Below are positions 24,130-33,292 of a stretch of DNA of 64,000 bases, piece by piece. This DNA comes from JAPLCX01 sp964460305. GTDB lineage: Bacteria > Auribacterota > Tritonobacteria > UBA1439. The translations under genes were made by a program, and so were the position numbers. The stretch's first letter is position 1. Every line of letters begins with the position of its first letter. The stretch covers positions 1 through 64,000 of the forward strand of contig CAYWRA010000001.1 of assembly GCA_964460305.1 (NCBI GenBank). Reading direction: 5' to 3'. The notes beneath the pieces were generated by a model. The model was not told where the DNA came from. It was given only the letters and a program-made list of their open reading frames with translations, and did no database searches.

Positions 24130-25392
24130 ATGCCGGCAAAGGAGCAGCGGCACGTGAGGCGGATAGTCATTACGGGAGTCGGTGCGCTTGTCCCGAACGG
24201 TAATAATGCCCAGGAGATGTGGAAGTCGCTCTGCAATGGGCAGAGCGGCATAGGTCGCATAAGTTCTTTCGACCCGACGCCCTTCCCCACGCAGATCGGC
24301 GGCGAGGTGAAGGGGTTTGATCCGAAGCAATGGATCAATCCGAAAGAAGCCAGACGGATGGATCGCTTCGTGCAATTCGCCGTAGCAGTGGCGAAGATGG
24401 CGGTGCGGGACGCCGGCTTGGAACTTGACAAGGAGGATCCCCTCAGGATCGGCGTCGTCGTCGGCTCCGGCATTGGGTGTATCAGCACCATCGAGGAACA
24501 GCATACCCTGATGGTCACCAAGGGCCCCCAGCGCATCTCTCCGTTTTTTATCCCCATGCTGATCGTCAACATGGCGCCGGGAATGGTCGCCATGCAGCTC
24601 GGGGTCAAGGGACCCAACTGCTGTATCGTCTCCGCATGCGCGTCCGCCGCTCATAGCATCGGGGAGGCGTCGCTCATGATCAAATTCGGCGACGCCGACG
24701 TCATGCTCGCCGGCGGTTCCGAGGCCGCGGTGACACCCCTCGGGATCGCGGGTTTCTGCGCGTTGAAAGCGCTCTCGACGAGAAACGACGCCCCCGAGAA
24801 GGCGAGCAGGCCTTTCGATAAGGAGCGCGACGGGTTCGTCATGTCCGAGGGAGCTGGGGTCGTCATCCTCGAGGAACTCGAGCATGCCAGGAAGAGAAAT
24901 GCGCGCATCTATGCCGAACTGATCGGGTACGGATCGACCGCCGATGCGTTTCACATGACCGCTCCAGCGCCCGGAGGCGAAGGGGCGGCGGCGTGCATGA
25001 GAATGGCGGTAAAAAATGCCGGGGTCAACCCCGAGGATGTCGGCTACATCAATGCGCACGGCACCTCGACGGATCTCAATGACAAATATGAGACCATGGC
25101 GATCAAGAAAGTGTTTAAAGACCATGCCAAGAAATTGGCGGTCAGCTCCAACAAGTCGATGTTCGGACACCTCCTGGGCGCTGCGGGTGGAGTAGAACTC
25201 ATCAGCACAGTGTTCACCCTCAATCATGGCATTATCCCGCCAACCATCAACTATGAGTACCCCGATCCGGAGTGCGATCTGGATTACGTGCCCAATACCG
25301 CCAGGGAACAGGGTGTCAGGGTCGCCATGTCCAATTCGTTCGGATTCGGCGGTCACAATTCCTCACTCGTGGTCCGGAAGTTTGAGGGCTAG
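24130..25392 (+). CDS. fabF: 3-oxoacyl-ACP synthase II
   Basis: Elongating condensing enzyme. 420 residues. Catalytic Cys in VSACASAAHSIGEA, His in NAHGTSTDLND and His in NKSMFGHLLGAAGG; it ends SNSFGFGGHNSSLV. All key residues intact. It begins 10 nt after acpP. A 424-residue open frame on the opposite strand covers the same bases and is a shadow. Confidence 0.97.
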   Translation: MPAKEQRHVRRIVITGVGALVPNGNNAQEMWKSLCNGQSGIGRISSFDPTPFPTQIGGEVKGFDPKQWINPKEARRMDRFVQFAVAVAKMAVRDAGLELDKEDPLRIGVVVGSGIGCISTIEEQHTLMVTKGPQRISPFFIPMLIVNMAPGMVAMQLGVKGPNCCIVSACASAAHSIGEASLMIKFGDADVMLAGGSEAAVTPLGIAGFCALKALSTRNDAPEKASRPFDKERDGFVMSEGAGVVILEELEHARKRNARIYAELIGYGSTADAFHMTAPAPGGEGAAACMRMAVKNAGVNPEDVGYINAHGTSTDLNDKYETMAIKKVFKDHAKKLAVSSNKSMFGHLLGAAGGVELISTVFTLNHGIIPPTINYEYPDPECDLDYVPNTAREQGVRVAMSNSFGFGGHNSSLVVRKFEG

Positions 25393-25503
25393 TGGATGGA
25401 CATGCGTCACGCTATCCCGCCTCTCGGCGGCGGACCGCTTCTCATCTTGCTTTCCTTATTGTGTGCGAACGATACCTGATCCTTTAACAGGGGGGAGTGT
25501 GAA

Positions 25504-26661
25504 ATGAACTATTTTCTTACGGAAGAGCAGCAGTTTATCAAAGAGATTGCGGCGAAGATCGCAAAAGATAAGATATTGCCCCGCCGGACCGAACTGGACG
25601 AGTGTCAGGAATTCCCGTGGGACATCGTGAAGGTCCTTGCCGAGGCGAACCTCTTCGGCATATACATCGAAGAGCAATACGGCGGGACGGGGGGCGGGGT
25701 GCTTGACCTCTGCATCGCCGTTGAAGAGCTCAGCCGTGTATGCGGCGGCATTTCACTCTGCCTCGCCGCGACGGCCCTGGGAACGTTCCCGTTGATCCTT
25801 TTCGGGACCGAGGCCCAGAAGAAGAAATATCTTCCTGACATCGCCGCGGGGAAAAGCATCGTCGCCTTCGCCCTCACGGAACCGAATGCGGGGAGCGATG
25901 CGGGCGCGATCCAAACCACGGCCCGGAAGGACGGCGATAGCTATGTGCTAAACGGGACCAAGCAATGGATCACCAACGGCGGAGAGGCGTCCGTCTATAC
26001 CGTGGTCGCCATGACCGATAAGGCGCGGGGCAGCCGGGGAGCCAGCGCATTCATCGTCGAGAAGGGGACGCCCGGTTTCGGATTCGGGAAGAAAGAAAAT
26101 AAGATGGGTATCAGGGCCTCGGCGACGCGAGAGCTCTCGTTTCAGGACTGCCGCATCCCCGCGGAGAACCTGCTTGGCAAAGAGGGGCAGGGATTCATCG
26201 TCGCCATGAAGACCTTTGACGCATCAAGGCCCGGCGTCGCGGCGCAGGCGGTTGGCATTGCCCAGGGCGCGCTCGACGAGGCGGTGACCTACGCGCGGCA
26301 GCGGGAGCAGTTCGGGAAGCCCATCATTTCGTTTCAGGGGATACAATTCATGCTCGCGGACATGGCCACGCAGGTTGAAGCGGCCCGCGCGCTGGTCTAT
26401 TCCGTGGCCCGCGCCGTAGATCATGGCGATAAAAAAATTGCCAAGGAGTCGGCGATGGCGAAACTATTCGCGTCCGACGTGGCGATGAAGGTCACGGTCG
26501 ACGCCGTGCAGATCCTCGGCGGGTATGGTTACATGAAAGAATATCCGGTGGAGAAGATGATGCGCGACGCCAAGATCACCCAGATCTACGAGGGGACAAA
26601 CCAGATACAACGCACCATCATCGCCTCTCACTTGGTCAAGGAAGAAGCGGGGAGGAGATAA
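25504..26661 (+). CDS. Acyl-CoA dehydrogenase
   Basis: FAD enzyme that oxidises acyl-CoA to enoyl-CoA (or the reverse when coupled to reduced Etf). 385 residues. LTEPNAGSDAG is the FAD/substrate motif, and catalytic Glu363 lies in QIYEGTNQIQR, the position of short/medium-chain enzymes. AGGGGGGAGTGTGAA precedes the ATG. EtfB and EtfA follow directly, so its electron partner is encoded in the same cluster, as in butyryl-CoA dehydrogenase/Etf complexes. Chain-length specificity cannot be read. Confidence 0.93.
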   Translation: MNYFLTEEQQFIKEIAAKIAKDKILPRRTELDECQEFPWDIVKVLAEANLFGIYIEEQYGGTGGGVLDLCIAVEELSRVCGGISLCLAATALGTFPLILFGTEAQKKKYLPDIAAGKSIVAFALTEPNAGSDAGAIQTTARKDGDSYVLNGTKQWITNGGEASVYTVVAMTDKARGSRGASAFIVEKGTPGFGFGKKENKMGIRASATRELSFQDCRIPAENLLGKEGQGFIVAMKTFDASRPGVAAQAVGIAQGALDEAVTYARQREQFGKPIISFQGIQFMLADMATQVEAARALVYSVARAVDHGDKKIAKESAMAKLFASDVAMKVTVDAVQILGGYGYMKEYPVEKMMRDAKITQIYEGTNQIQRTIIASHLVKEEAGRR

Positions 26662-26760
26662 TAAATCCCAATGACCAAATCCCAAATCCCAATATTGGAG
26701 AAAAAATGGGATTTGGGGTTTGGAATTTTATAGTTGAGATTTGGGGTTTGGGATTTAAAG
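26661..26760 (+). repeat. Inverted GGGATTT array between acyl-CoA dehydrogenase and etfB
   Basis: The left half reads AAATCCCAATGACCAAATCCC, and the right half GGGATTTGGGGTTTGGAATTT then GGGGTTTGGGATTT (pieces). The two halves are reverse complements, so the spacer can fold on itself; the turn is around AATATTGGAGAAAAAATGGG. The clearest example of the polarity rule for these repeats. Confidence 0.85.
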
Positions 26761-26762
26761 GT

Positions 26763-27548
26763 ATGAACATCATCGTCTGCATCAAACAGGTTCCCGATAC
26801 CACCGCGGTGAGGATCGATCCCGAAACGCGGACGCTCGTCCGTGAAGGGGTCCCCAGCATCGTGAATCCGTTCGACTTGTACGCCATCGAGGAGGGGCTC
26901 CGCCTCAAAGAGAAACATGGAGGTACGGTCACCGCCATCACCCTGGGGCCGGCTCAGGCTGGCGATGCGTTACGCGAGGCGATAGCACTCGGCGTGGATG
27001 AGGCGGTTCATCTGTGCGATGCCTCCTTCAAAGGTTCCGACACCCTCGCCACGTCGTACGCCTTGGCTTCTGGCATCAGGAAACTGGGTTCATTCGACCT
27101 CATTGTATGTGGAAAGCAAGCGAGCGACGGGGATACCGCCCAGGTCGGACCGGGGATCGCAGTCCAGCTCGGTCTCCCTCAGATCGTTTTCGTGCGCAAG
27201 ATCGTGGAGATACGGGACGGGCGACTCACCGCCGAACGGATAATGGAGGAGGGATTCGATCTGGTAGAGACCCCGCTCCCCGCGGTGGTGACGGTGGTGA
27301 AAGAGATTAACGACCCCCGCATGCCGTCCCTCAAGGGCAAAATGAAGGCCAAGAAGGCTGAGATCCGCACGTGGGGAGTGCAGGATCTCGGAGTCGATCC
27401 GGCGCGGGTCGGGCTTGATGGGTCGCCGACGTGGGTGGAGAAGGTGTTCAATCCCCCGCAGCGTGCGGCGGGCCAGGTTTGGGACGGAGAGCCCGATGAA
27501 CTCGTGAAGAAGGTGGTGGGGGAGCTGGAGAAGATTAAACTGATATAA
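26763..27548 (+). CDS. etfB: Electron transfer flavoprotein subunit beta
   Basis: Small Etf subunit; binds a nucleotide or FAD and partners EtfA. 261 residues. MNIIVCIKQVPDTTAVRID is the family start; NPFDLYAIEEGLRLKE and CGKQASDGDTAQVGPGIA follow. The DGDTAQVGP form is, from memory of the family, typical of bifurcating/anaerobic Etfs (inference). Upstream open codons (MGFGVWNFIVEIWGLGFKG) come from repeats. GGGA lies 9 nt before the ATG; AAAGG is nearer. Confidence 0.94.
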   Translation: MNIIVCIKQVPDTTAVRIDPETRTLVREGVPSIVNPFDLYAIEEGLRLKEKHGGTVTAITLGPAQAGDALREAIALGVDEAVHLCDASFKGSDTLATSYALASGIRKLGSFDLIVCGKQASDGDTAQVGPGIAVQLGLPQIVFVRKIVEIRDGRLTAERIMEEGFDLVETPLPAVVTVVKEINDPRMPSLKGKMKAKKAEIRTWGVQDLGVDPARVGLDGSPTWVEKVFNPPQRAAGQVWDGEPDELVKKVVGELEKIKLI

Positions 27549-27601
27549 TTGTAAATTGCAAATTGTAAATTTTAAATTGCAAAAGTTTAGGCAGCCTAAC
27601 C

Positions 27602-27642
27602 TGGATTATTCATCTCGTTTGAAATGCGAGATGAATAATCCA
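27602..27642. repeat. Palindromic repeat, copy B (16-bp arms)
   Basis: Arms 27602-27617 and 27627-27642 (TGGATTATTCATCTCG and its complement) around loop TTTGAAATG, identical in core to copy A. It is itself nested between AAATTGCAAATTGTAAATT-type words (27550-27585) and their inverse AAAATTTACAATTTTAAAT (27650-27669). Confidence 0.9.
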
Positions 27643-27682
27643 CCCTATTTAAAATTTACAATTTTAAATGGAGCGAAGCGAC

Positions 27683-28888
27683 ATGGCTTGGCTGGAAGTC
27701 GTAGCCGATAAATGTGTGGGGTGCGGGGCATGCTTAAAGGCATGTCCCTATGACGCCCTTACTCTCGAGGACAAGCTCGCTGTAGTCAAGGAGAGCTGCA
27801 CGCTCTGCGGGGCATGTGTCGATTCGTGTCCTTACGAAGCCCTGGTGCTGAGGACGACGGCGCCGGCATCGGGCGAGGGGTTAAACGGATATAAGGGCGT
27901 CCTTGTAGTGGCGGAACAAAAGCGGGGTGTGGTACAGAGCGTCTCCTACGAGCTGCTTGGAGTGGGGAGGAGACTGGCGGAGGATACCGGCGGGGCGCTC
28001 AGCGCTGTGCTCATCGGTAAGGATCTTGCCTCTCAGGCAAAGAAGCTGATCGCCTATGGCGCAGATAAGGTCTTTCTCGTGCAGTCGGACAGGCTGGAGT
28101 TTTTTAATGATGAGGCCTACAGCGCCGTTCTCTGCCGGGTCATCAGGGAGCAAAAACCGGAGATCGTCATAGCGGGTGCGACCTGTATCGGGAGAGCGCT
28201 CATCCCGCGCGTCGCGGTGGAGCTAAAGACCGGGCTTACGGCGGATTGCACCGGCCTTGAAATCCAGCAGGAGAGCGGCCATCTTGCCCAGACGCGTCCC
28301 GCTTTCGGCGGAAACATAATGGCGACCATCCTCTGCAATAAGCACCGGCCGCAGATGGCGACCGTGCGCCACAAGGTAATGAAGGCGTTGCCTCCCGACG
28401 AGGGGCGCACGGGAGAGATAATCCAGGTCCAACCGCGCGAAGAAGATCTCGCGAGCCGCAGCACGGTGCTTAGAAGCGTCGAGGAGGCCCTGGAGACTAT
28501 CAACATCGCCGAGGCGGATATCATCGTATCCGGCGGCAGGGGGATGCGCGGGGCGGAAAATTTTTCCATTCTTTCCGATCTGGCCAAAGCGCTGGGAGGG
28601 GCGGTCGGCGCTTCCCGTTCGGCGGTGGACGCTGGTTGGGCGCCCTACGCATATCAGGTCGGTCAGACGGGAAAGACCGTGCAGCCGAAGCTATACGTTG
28701 CCTGTGGAATATCGGGGGCGATCCAACACCTCGTGGGGATGCAATCCTCTGACGTGATCGTTGCGATCAACAAAGACCCCGAGGCCCCGATTTTCAAAGT
28801 TGCCACGTATGGGCTGGTCGGAGATCTATTCGAGATTGTCCCCCGCCTCACCAAAGAGATAAAAAACAGCCTAAAGTTGAAAGTGTAA
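27683..28888 (+). CDS. etfA: Electron transfer flavoprotein subunit alpha with N-terminal 2[4Fe-4S] ferredoxin domain
   Basis: FAD-binding Etf subunit, about 401 residues. An N-terminal dicluster ferredoxin segment has Cys11, 14, 17, 21 and Cys39, 42, 45, 49 (CVGCGACLKACP; CTLCGACVDSCP). The C-terminal FAD domain has GASRSAVDAGWAPYAYQVGQ and LYVACGISGAIQHLVGM. Ferredoxin-fused EtfA is known from anaerobes such as caffeyl-CoA reductase/Etf. The ATG at 27683 is chosen because GGAGCGA lies before it; an in-frame ATG at 27668 is also possible. Forms a set with the acyl-CoA dehydrogenase and EtfB. Confidence 0.94.
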   Translation: MAWLEVVADKCVGCGACLKACPYDALTLEDKLAVVKESCTLCGACVDSCPYEALVLRTTAPASGEGLNGYKGVLVVAEQKRGVVQSVSYELLGVGRRLAEDTGGALSAVLIGKDLASQAKKLIAYGADKVFLVQSDRLEFFNDEAYSAVLCRVIREQKPEIVIAGATCIGRALIPRVAVELKTGLTADCTGLEIQQESGHLAQTRPAFGGNIMATILCNKHRPQMATVRHKVMKALPPDEGRTGEIIQVQPREEDLASRSTVLRSVEEALETINIAEADIIVSGGRGMRGAENFSILSDLAKALGGAVGASRSAVDAGWAPYAYQVGQTGKTVQPKLYVACGISGAIQHLVGMQSSDVIVAINKDPEAPIFKVATYGLVGDLFEIVPRLTKEIKNSLKLKV

Positions 28889-28985
28889 AGCCGAAGATGC
28901 TGCTGCTTTCAACTTTAAACTTTTAACTGTAGTTATGGTGCCGCTGTTTTTCAACTTTAAACTTTAAACTTTCAACCGTAGTTAC
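28870..28985 (+). repeat. AAAGTTGAAAGTGTAAAG / CTTTAAAC-family inverted repeat
   Basis: After the etfA stop: CTAAAGTTGAAAGTGTAAAG. Before the smc start: twice CAACTTTAAACTTT(T)AAC with TGTAGTTATG / CGTAGTTACC ends. Arms are mutually complementary. The etfA stop lies inside the first word (KLKV). Confidence 0.8.
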
Positions 28986-28986
28986 C

Positions 28987-31900
28987 ATGCACTTCAAATC
29001 CCTCGAACTAGTCGGATTCAAATCCTTCGCTGAGAAGACCCGCTTCGATTTTGAGCCGGGAGTGACGGCTATCGTGGGCCCTAACGGGTGCGGGAAAAGC
29101 AACGTGGCTGACGCGATACGCTGGGTCATGGGCGAGCAGAACGCGAGGTTGCTCAGGGGCCTCAAGATGGAGGACGTCATCTTTAACGGCACCGACCAGC
29201 GGAAACCGATCGGCCTCGCGGAGGTCTCCCTCACTCTCTCAGGCGTCGACAAGCGCCTCAACGTCGACTACAGCGAGATCACCGTGACTCGCCGCGTATT
29301 AAGGTCGGGCGAGGGGCAATACTTCATCAACAAAAACCTATGCCGCCTCAAGGACATCGACGATCTTTTCATGGGGACGGGTATAGGTCTGAGCGCGTAC
29401 TCGATCATCGAACAGGGTAAGATGGACATGGTGCTCAGCTCAAAGCCCGAAGACCGGCGGTTTATCTTTGAGGAGGCGGCCGGGATCACCAGATACAAGG
29501 AGAAGAAGAGGGAAGCGCTCCGCAAGCTCGAATCGACGGAGGAAAATCTCCTGCGCCTGAGCGACATCATCAGGGAGGTCAAGAGACAGCTCGCGTCCGT
29601 CGAGAGGCAGGCCGCGAGGGCGCGGAGGGCGAAGGAGATCGGAGATACTCTCAAGGGTCTAGAGGTTCAATTCGGCGCGAAGCGTCTTTCGGAAGTGGAT
29701 TTGAAGATCAGGGAAACCGAAGAGATGCGCGCTGTGGTGAAAGGGAGAGAGGAGGCTATCGGGAAGCTCATCGAGGAACTCGAAGCCGAGCAGGTGTCGC
29801 TTAGAGAAAGCCTCCACTCGATAGATCGTGAACTCGGCACGGTCCATGCTCGGCGCGCGGGGGTCAGCGGCAATATCGAACAGAACCGTCATCGAATCGA
29901 GACAAATGAACGGTTGATCCACGAGCTGGGGGAAAATGAGGAGCTGTACGGTAAGGAGATCGAAGAGCTCCGTGCAGCGTTGGGTGTGCTGGAAAAAGAG
30001 GAAAGGGACCTGCGGGGAGCGTTGGAAGAGGCGGCGCGCGAGTGCCAGAAGGCGAGCGGCGATCTCAATGCGGCGGTGGAGCGGTTGGAATCGGTCAGAG
30101 AGAGCCTCCGGGAGGGGGAAGAGGGGGAGAACCGCCAGAGGTCTGAGCTTATCGAAATAATCAGCGCTATCTCGCGGTGCAAGAACGAACTCGCGGGGAA
30201 CGTGCTCGCGTCGCGAAATGCCGCTCTGCGCGCGACCCGTCTCCAGGTTGAGGACCGCGATCTTGCGGAGAAGATCGAGCTGGCGAGGAGGGAATGCCAG
30301 GAAAAACAAGCGCGCCGGAAGGGACTCGAGACGGTGAGGGGCGCCGCTGCAAAGGACCTGGAAGCCGCTGAGGAGCGGATGAGGGACGTGCGGCGGGCCG
30401 AGGTTGAATTAGGGGGAGAGCGCCTGAAGGATGAGAAGTCTCTCTCATCCATGGAATCGCGGCGCGAGCTCCTCGAGCGTTATCGCGATGCCCGGGAGGG
30501 ATTCTCCGAGGGCGTTCAGGTCGTAATGCGGGAGGCGGCACGCGAGGCTGGATCGCTCGGCGGCGTCATGGGAGTGGTGGCGGAAAAGGTCCGGGCTCAT
30601 CCGGGTTACGAGCTGGCAATAGAGGCGGCTCTGGGCCACGCGCTGCAGTGCATCGTCACAAGCTCCATGGATGGCGTATGCGCGGCGATCTCGTTTTTGA
30701 AAGGAAACGCCGATGCCGCATTTCTCCCCCATGATGAGCTTCTGGAGGCGCCCGCCCTGGATGCGCCGCAAGGGGAGGGCTTGAGGGGGAGCGCCATGGA
30801 TTTCGTGGCGGTCTCGGATGACTTCATCCAGGTGGTGAAATGCCTCCTCCGCGACACCTACATTGTGTCCACCCTTGACGGTGCTCTCAAGCTTCGTGGT
30901 GTGTGCCGGCCGGGTGTGAAGCTTGCCACCTGTTCGGGAGAGCTGCTTGTGGCGCGGGGAGAGGTGAGCGTGCGCAGCGGCGCGCGCGGCCCGTCGCCCA
31001 TCTTAACGAGGGCGGGCGAGTTGGAACAGATACTCGCCGAGCTTCAGTCAAAGCGGGCACGCAGCGCGGAATCCACCCGCCTGGCCGGTGAGATCGAGAA
31101 GGAGCGCGGAGAGGGCGAAAGCGTACTCGCGGCAGCTCGCGAGAAGCTCCAGCGGAGCGAGATCGATCTCGCCGAGGCGCGGACGGAAGAGCTTCGCATG
31201 ACCGGGGTCCTCGAACATTTCGAAGGGGAGCGCGCTGCGGCCAAGGAAGAAGAGGCGGAAATCGAGGCGGCGCAGATGGAATCCGAACTCACGAGGCGGC
31301 GTCTCGAGGAGGAGATAGCCGACGCCGAGAAGAGGCACGTGGAGAATCAGGAGGCGTTGGGCGCCAGGCGGGGAGAGTTGGAGGCATGCGCCAAAGAACA
31401 GGAACAATTTCAACTGGCGGTCACCGAATTGAAGATGTTCCTCGCGGCAGCGCGTGAGAAGGAGAGCAGCCGTCGCGAGGCCCTCGAACGGGTTATGAGG
31501 GAGGTCGCCAAGTCGGTGGAGATCCTCAAGACCAGGGAGGAACAGAGGCTTAGGGCCTCTTCTCGCCGCTGCGAGCTCGCCTCGGAGATAGAAATTTTAC
31601 GTAATGAGATCGAATCCCTTGTCAACGAAAGAGATACGACCGACACCGACGCCCGGCAGCGGGAAGAAAAGAAGGCTGCCGCGTACCAGAGGCAGGCGCA
31701 GATTGACGAATTGCTTAAGGGGAAAATAGTGTCCCTGGGCGGCGTGAAAGATGAGATCGGACGGCTCGACGTGGACCTTGCCGAGCAGGGGGCGGTTCGC
31801 AGGGGGCTGCTGGAGAGGATCAGGGAACAGTATAGCGAGGACCTGGCCGGCGTGAGCATCGATTCGCAGATCGGCGACTGGATGCAGGTGGAGGCGACGA

Positions 31901-32619
31901 TTGGACAGTTGAAAGAGAAGCTTACCCGCATCGGCCCCGTCAACATGGTCGCGATCGAGGAACACAAGGAGCTGGAAGCGCGTTTGAAGTACCTTACCGA
32001 CCAGGAGCAGGACCTCCTCAGCGCCAAGGATTCGCTCGCAAAGGCTATCACCAAGATGAACGCCGAGACGACGAAGATGTTCACGACGACGTTCGAGGCG
32101 ATTCGGGGGAACTTCAAGGAGATTTACAAAGAACTATTCGGCGGGGGCAGCACCGATTTGATCCTGGAGGAGGGGGTGAATGTCCTCGAAGCGGGGGTGA
32201 ACATCGTCGCCCGGCCTCCCGGCAAGAAGCTGCAGAACATCTCCCTCCTCTCGGGTGGGGAGAAGGCGTTGACCGCGATCGCGCTGTTGTTCGCGATCTT
32301 CAAGGTCCGGCCGAGCCCCTTTTGCGTGCTGGACGAGATTGACGCTCCTCTCGACGAATCGAATATCAATCGCTTCCTGGCGATGCTCGGCCACTTCCTA
32401 AAAGAGTCACAGTTTATTATCGTGACCCATAACAAACGCACCATCAGCATGGCTGACGTTATGTACGGCATCACCATGGAGGAGTCCGGGGTCTCGAAGG
32501 TGGTGTCCGTAAAATTCGGCAAGGGGCACGGGAAGAAAAAGGCGGATGAAAAATCAAATGACAAAGGTCAAATGACAAATGACAAAGGTCAAATGACAAA
32601 TGACGAATACCCCGCCTGA
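28987..32619 (+). CDS. smc: Chromosome segregation protein SMC
   Basis: Condensin ATPase that organises and segregates the chromosome. 1210 residues. N-terminal ATPase with Walker A GPNGCGKS (31-38) after GFKSFAEKTRFDF. Two long coiled coils flank a hinge (about 515-680) containing MGVVAEKVRAHPGYELAIE. The C-terminal signature LSGGEKALTAIALLFAIF starts at about 1088, and Walker B FCVLDEIDAPLDE is at about 1113. The last 20 or so residues (KSNDKGQMTNDKGQ, then MTNDEYPA) are encoded by ATTTGTC-family repeat, after the normal end near KFGKGHGKKKA. No scpA/scpB in view. Confidence 0.97.
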   Translation: MHFKSLELVGFKSFAEKTRFDFEPGVTAIVGPNGCGKSNVADAIRWVMGEQNARLLRGLKMEDVIFNGTDQRKPIGLAEVSLTLSGVDKRLNVDYSEITVTRRVLRSGEGQYFINKNLCRLKDIDDLFMGTGIGLSAYSIIEQGKMDMVLSSKPEDRRFIFEEAAGITRYKEKKREALRKLESTEENLLRLSDIIREVKRQLASVERQAARARRAKEIGDTLKGLEVQFGAKRLSEVDLKIRETEEMRAVVKGREEAIGKLIEELEAEQVSLRESLHSIDRELGTVHARRAGVSGNIEQNRHRIETNERLIHELGENEELYGKEIEELRAALGVLEKEERDLRGALEEAARECQKASGDLNAAVERLESVRESLREGEEGENRQRSELIEIISAISRCKNELAGNVLASRNAALRATRLQVEDRDLAEKIELARRECQEKQARRKGLETVRGAAAKDLEAAEERMRDVRRAEVELGGERLKDEKSLSSMESRRELLERYRDAREGFSEGVQVVMREAAREAGSLGGVMGVVAEKVRAHPGYELAIEAALGHALQCIVTSSMDGVCAAISFLKGNADAAFLPHDELLEAPALDAPQGEGLRGSAMDFVAVSDDFIQVVKCLLRDTYIVSTLDGALKLRGVCRPGVKLATCSGELLVARGEVSVRSGARGPSPILTRAGELEQILAELQSKRARSAESTRLAGEIEKERGEGESVLAAAREKLQRSEIDLAEARTEELRMTGVLEHFEGERAAAKEEEAEIEAAQMESELTRRRLEEEIADAEKRHVENQEALGARRGELEACAKEQEQFQLAVTELKMFLAAAREKESSRREALERVMREVAKSVEILKTREEQRLRASSRRCELASEIEILRNEIESLVNERDTTDTDARQREEKKAAAYQRQAQIDELLKGKIVSLGGVKDEIGRLDVDLAEQGAVRRGLLERIREQYSEDLAGVSIDSQIGDWMQVEATIGQLKEKLTRIGPVNMVAIEEHKELEARLKYLTDQEQDLLSAKDSLAKAITKMNAETTKMFTTTFEAIRGNFKEIYKELFGGGSTDLILEEGVNVLEAGVNIVARPPGKKLQNISLLSGGEKALTAIALLFAIFKVRPSPFCVLDEIDAPLDESNINRFLAMLGHFLKESQFIIVTHNKRTISMADVMYGITMEESGVSKVVSVKFGKGHGKKKADEKSNDKGQMTNDKGQMTNDEYPA

Positions 32620-32668
32620 CAACCGGCGGGCTGGCATTTGTAATTCATTTGTCATTTGGGATTTTTTA

Positions 32669-33292
32669 ATGAACTTCTCCATGATCGACCGCATCGTGAG
32701 CTACGAGAAGGGCAAGCGCATCAAGGCCCTGAAGACGTTGTCTCTATGCGAAGACTACCTGGCGGATCATTTTCCGTCATTCCCCATAATGCCGGGAGTG
32801 CTGATGCTCGAAGCGATGGCGCAGGCTGGCGAGTGGTTGCTGAGATTGAGCGATGGTTTTTCCCACTCGGTCTTTTTCCTTCGCGAGGTGAGAGCGGTGC
32901 GTTATGGCAGCGTGGTCAAACCGGGGAACGAGTTATTGATTGATGTAGCCGTTGTGGACCGGAGCGCGAACGGCGTCGCCTTCAAGGGGAGCGGAAGAGT
33001 GGGAGACCGAAACGCCGTCGTTGGGCGTTTTGTCCTCGCACGCCAGCCGCTGAGCGAGCTCTCTCCCCAGCTCAAAACTATCGACGATGGTATATCGCGA
33101 TTTTTCGAGGGACAACTAGCGTCCCTCATGGATGGAAAGAGAACATTGTTTCCCCACAGAGGACACAGAGAAGGCGCACCCCAAGGGGCCCCTTTCCCAA
33201 GTGGATCCCTTTCCCGACGGGACGGGGGAGGAAACGAGGCAGTTGTTATACAAAGAGTAAAAGAGAATAAGAGGTGTGAGGGGATATTATAG
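32669..33292 (+). CDS. FabZ/FabA-type hot-dog dehydratase with repeat-derived C-terminal tail
   Basis: 3-hydroxyacyl-ACP dehydratase-like protein. The core (about residues 1-150) has the active-site helix HFPSFPIMPGVLMLEAMAQ with catalytic His and Glu. The reading frame then continues through GKRTLFPHRGHREGAPQGAP and NEAVVIQRVKENKRCEG, which are translations of the CACAGAG, GGGGCCCC and AAAGAGTAAAAGAG repeat words. The functional protein probably ends near residue 150-160. The ATG at 32669 has GGGA 7 nt upstream. First gene of the second acyl-carrier cluster. Confidence 0.82.
   Translation: MNFSMIDRIVSYEKGKRIKALKTLSLCEDYLADHFPSFPIMPGVLMLEAMAQAGEWLLRLSDGFSHSVFFLREVRAVRYGSVVKPGNELLIDVAVVDRSANGVAFKGSGRVGDRNAVVGRFVLARQPLSELSPQLKTIDDGISRFFEGQLASLMDGKRTLFPHRGHREGAPQGAPFPSGSLSRRDGGGNEAVVIQRVKENKRCEGIL

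Noticed and set aside
24082..25356. 424-codon open frame on the minus strand across fabF
   Set aside because: fabF on the plus strand has all catalytic motifs; the minus frame has no recognisable domain and follows the usual high-G+C shadow pattern.
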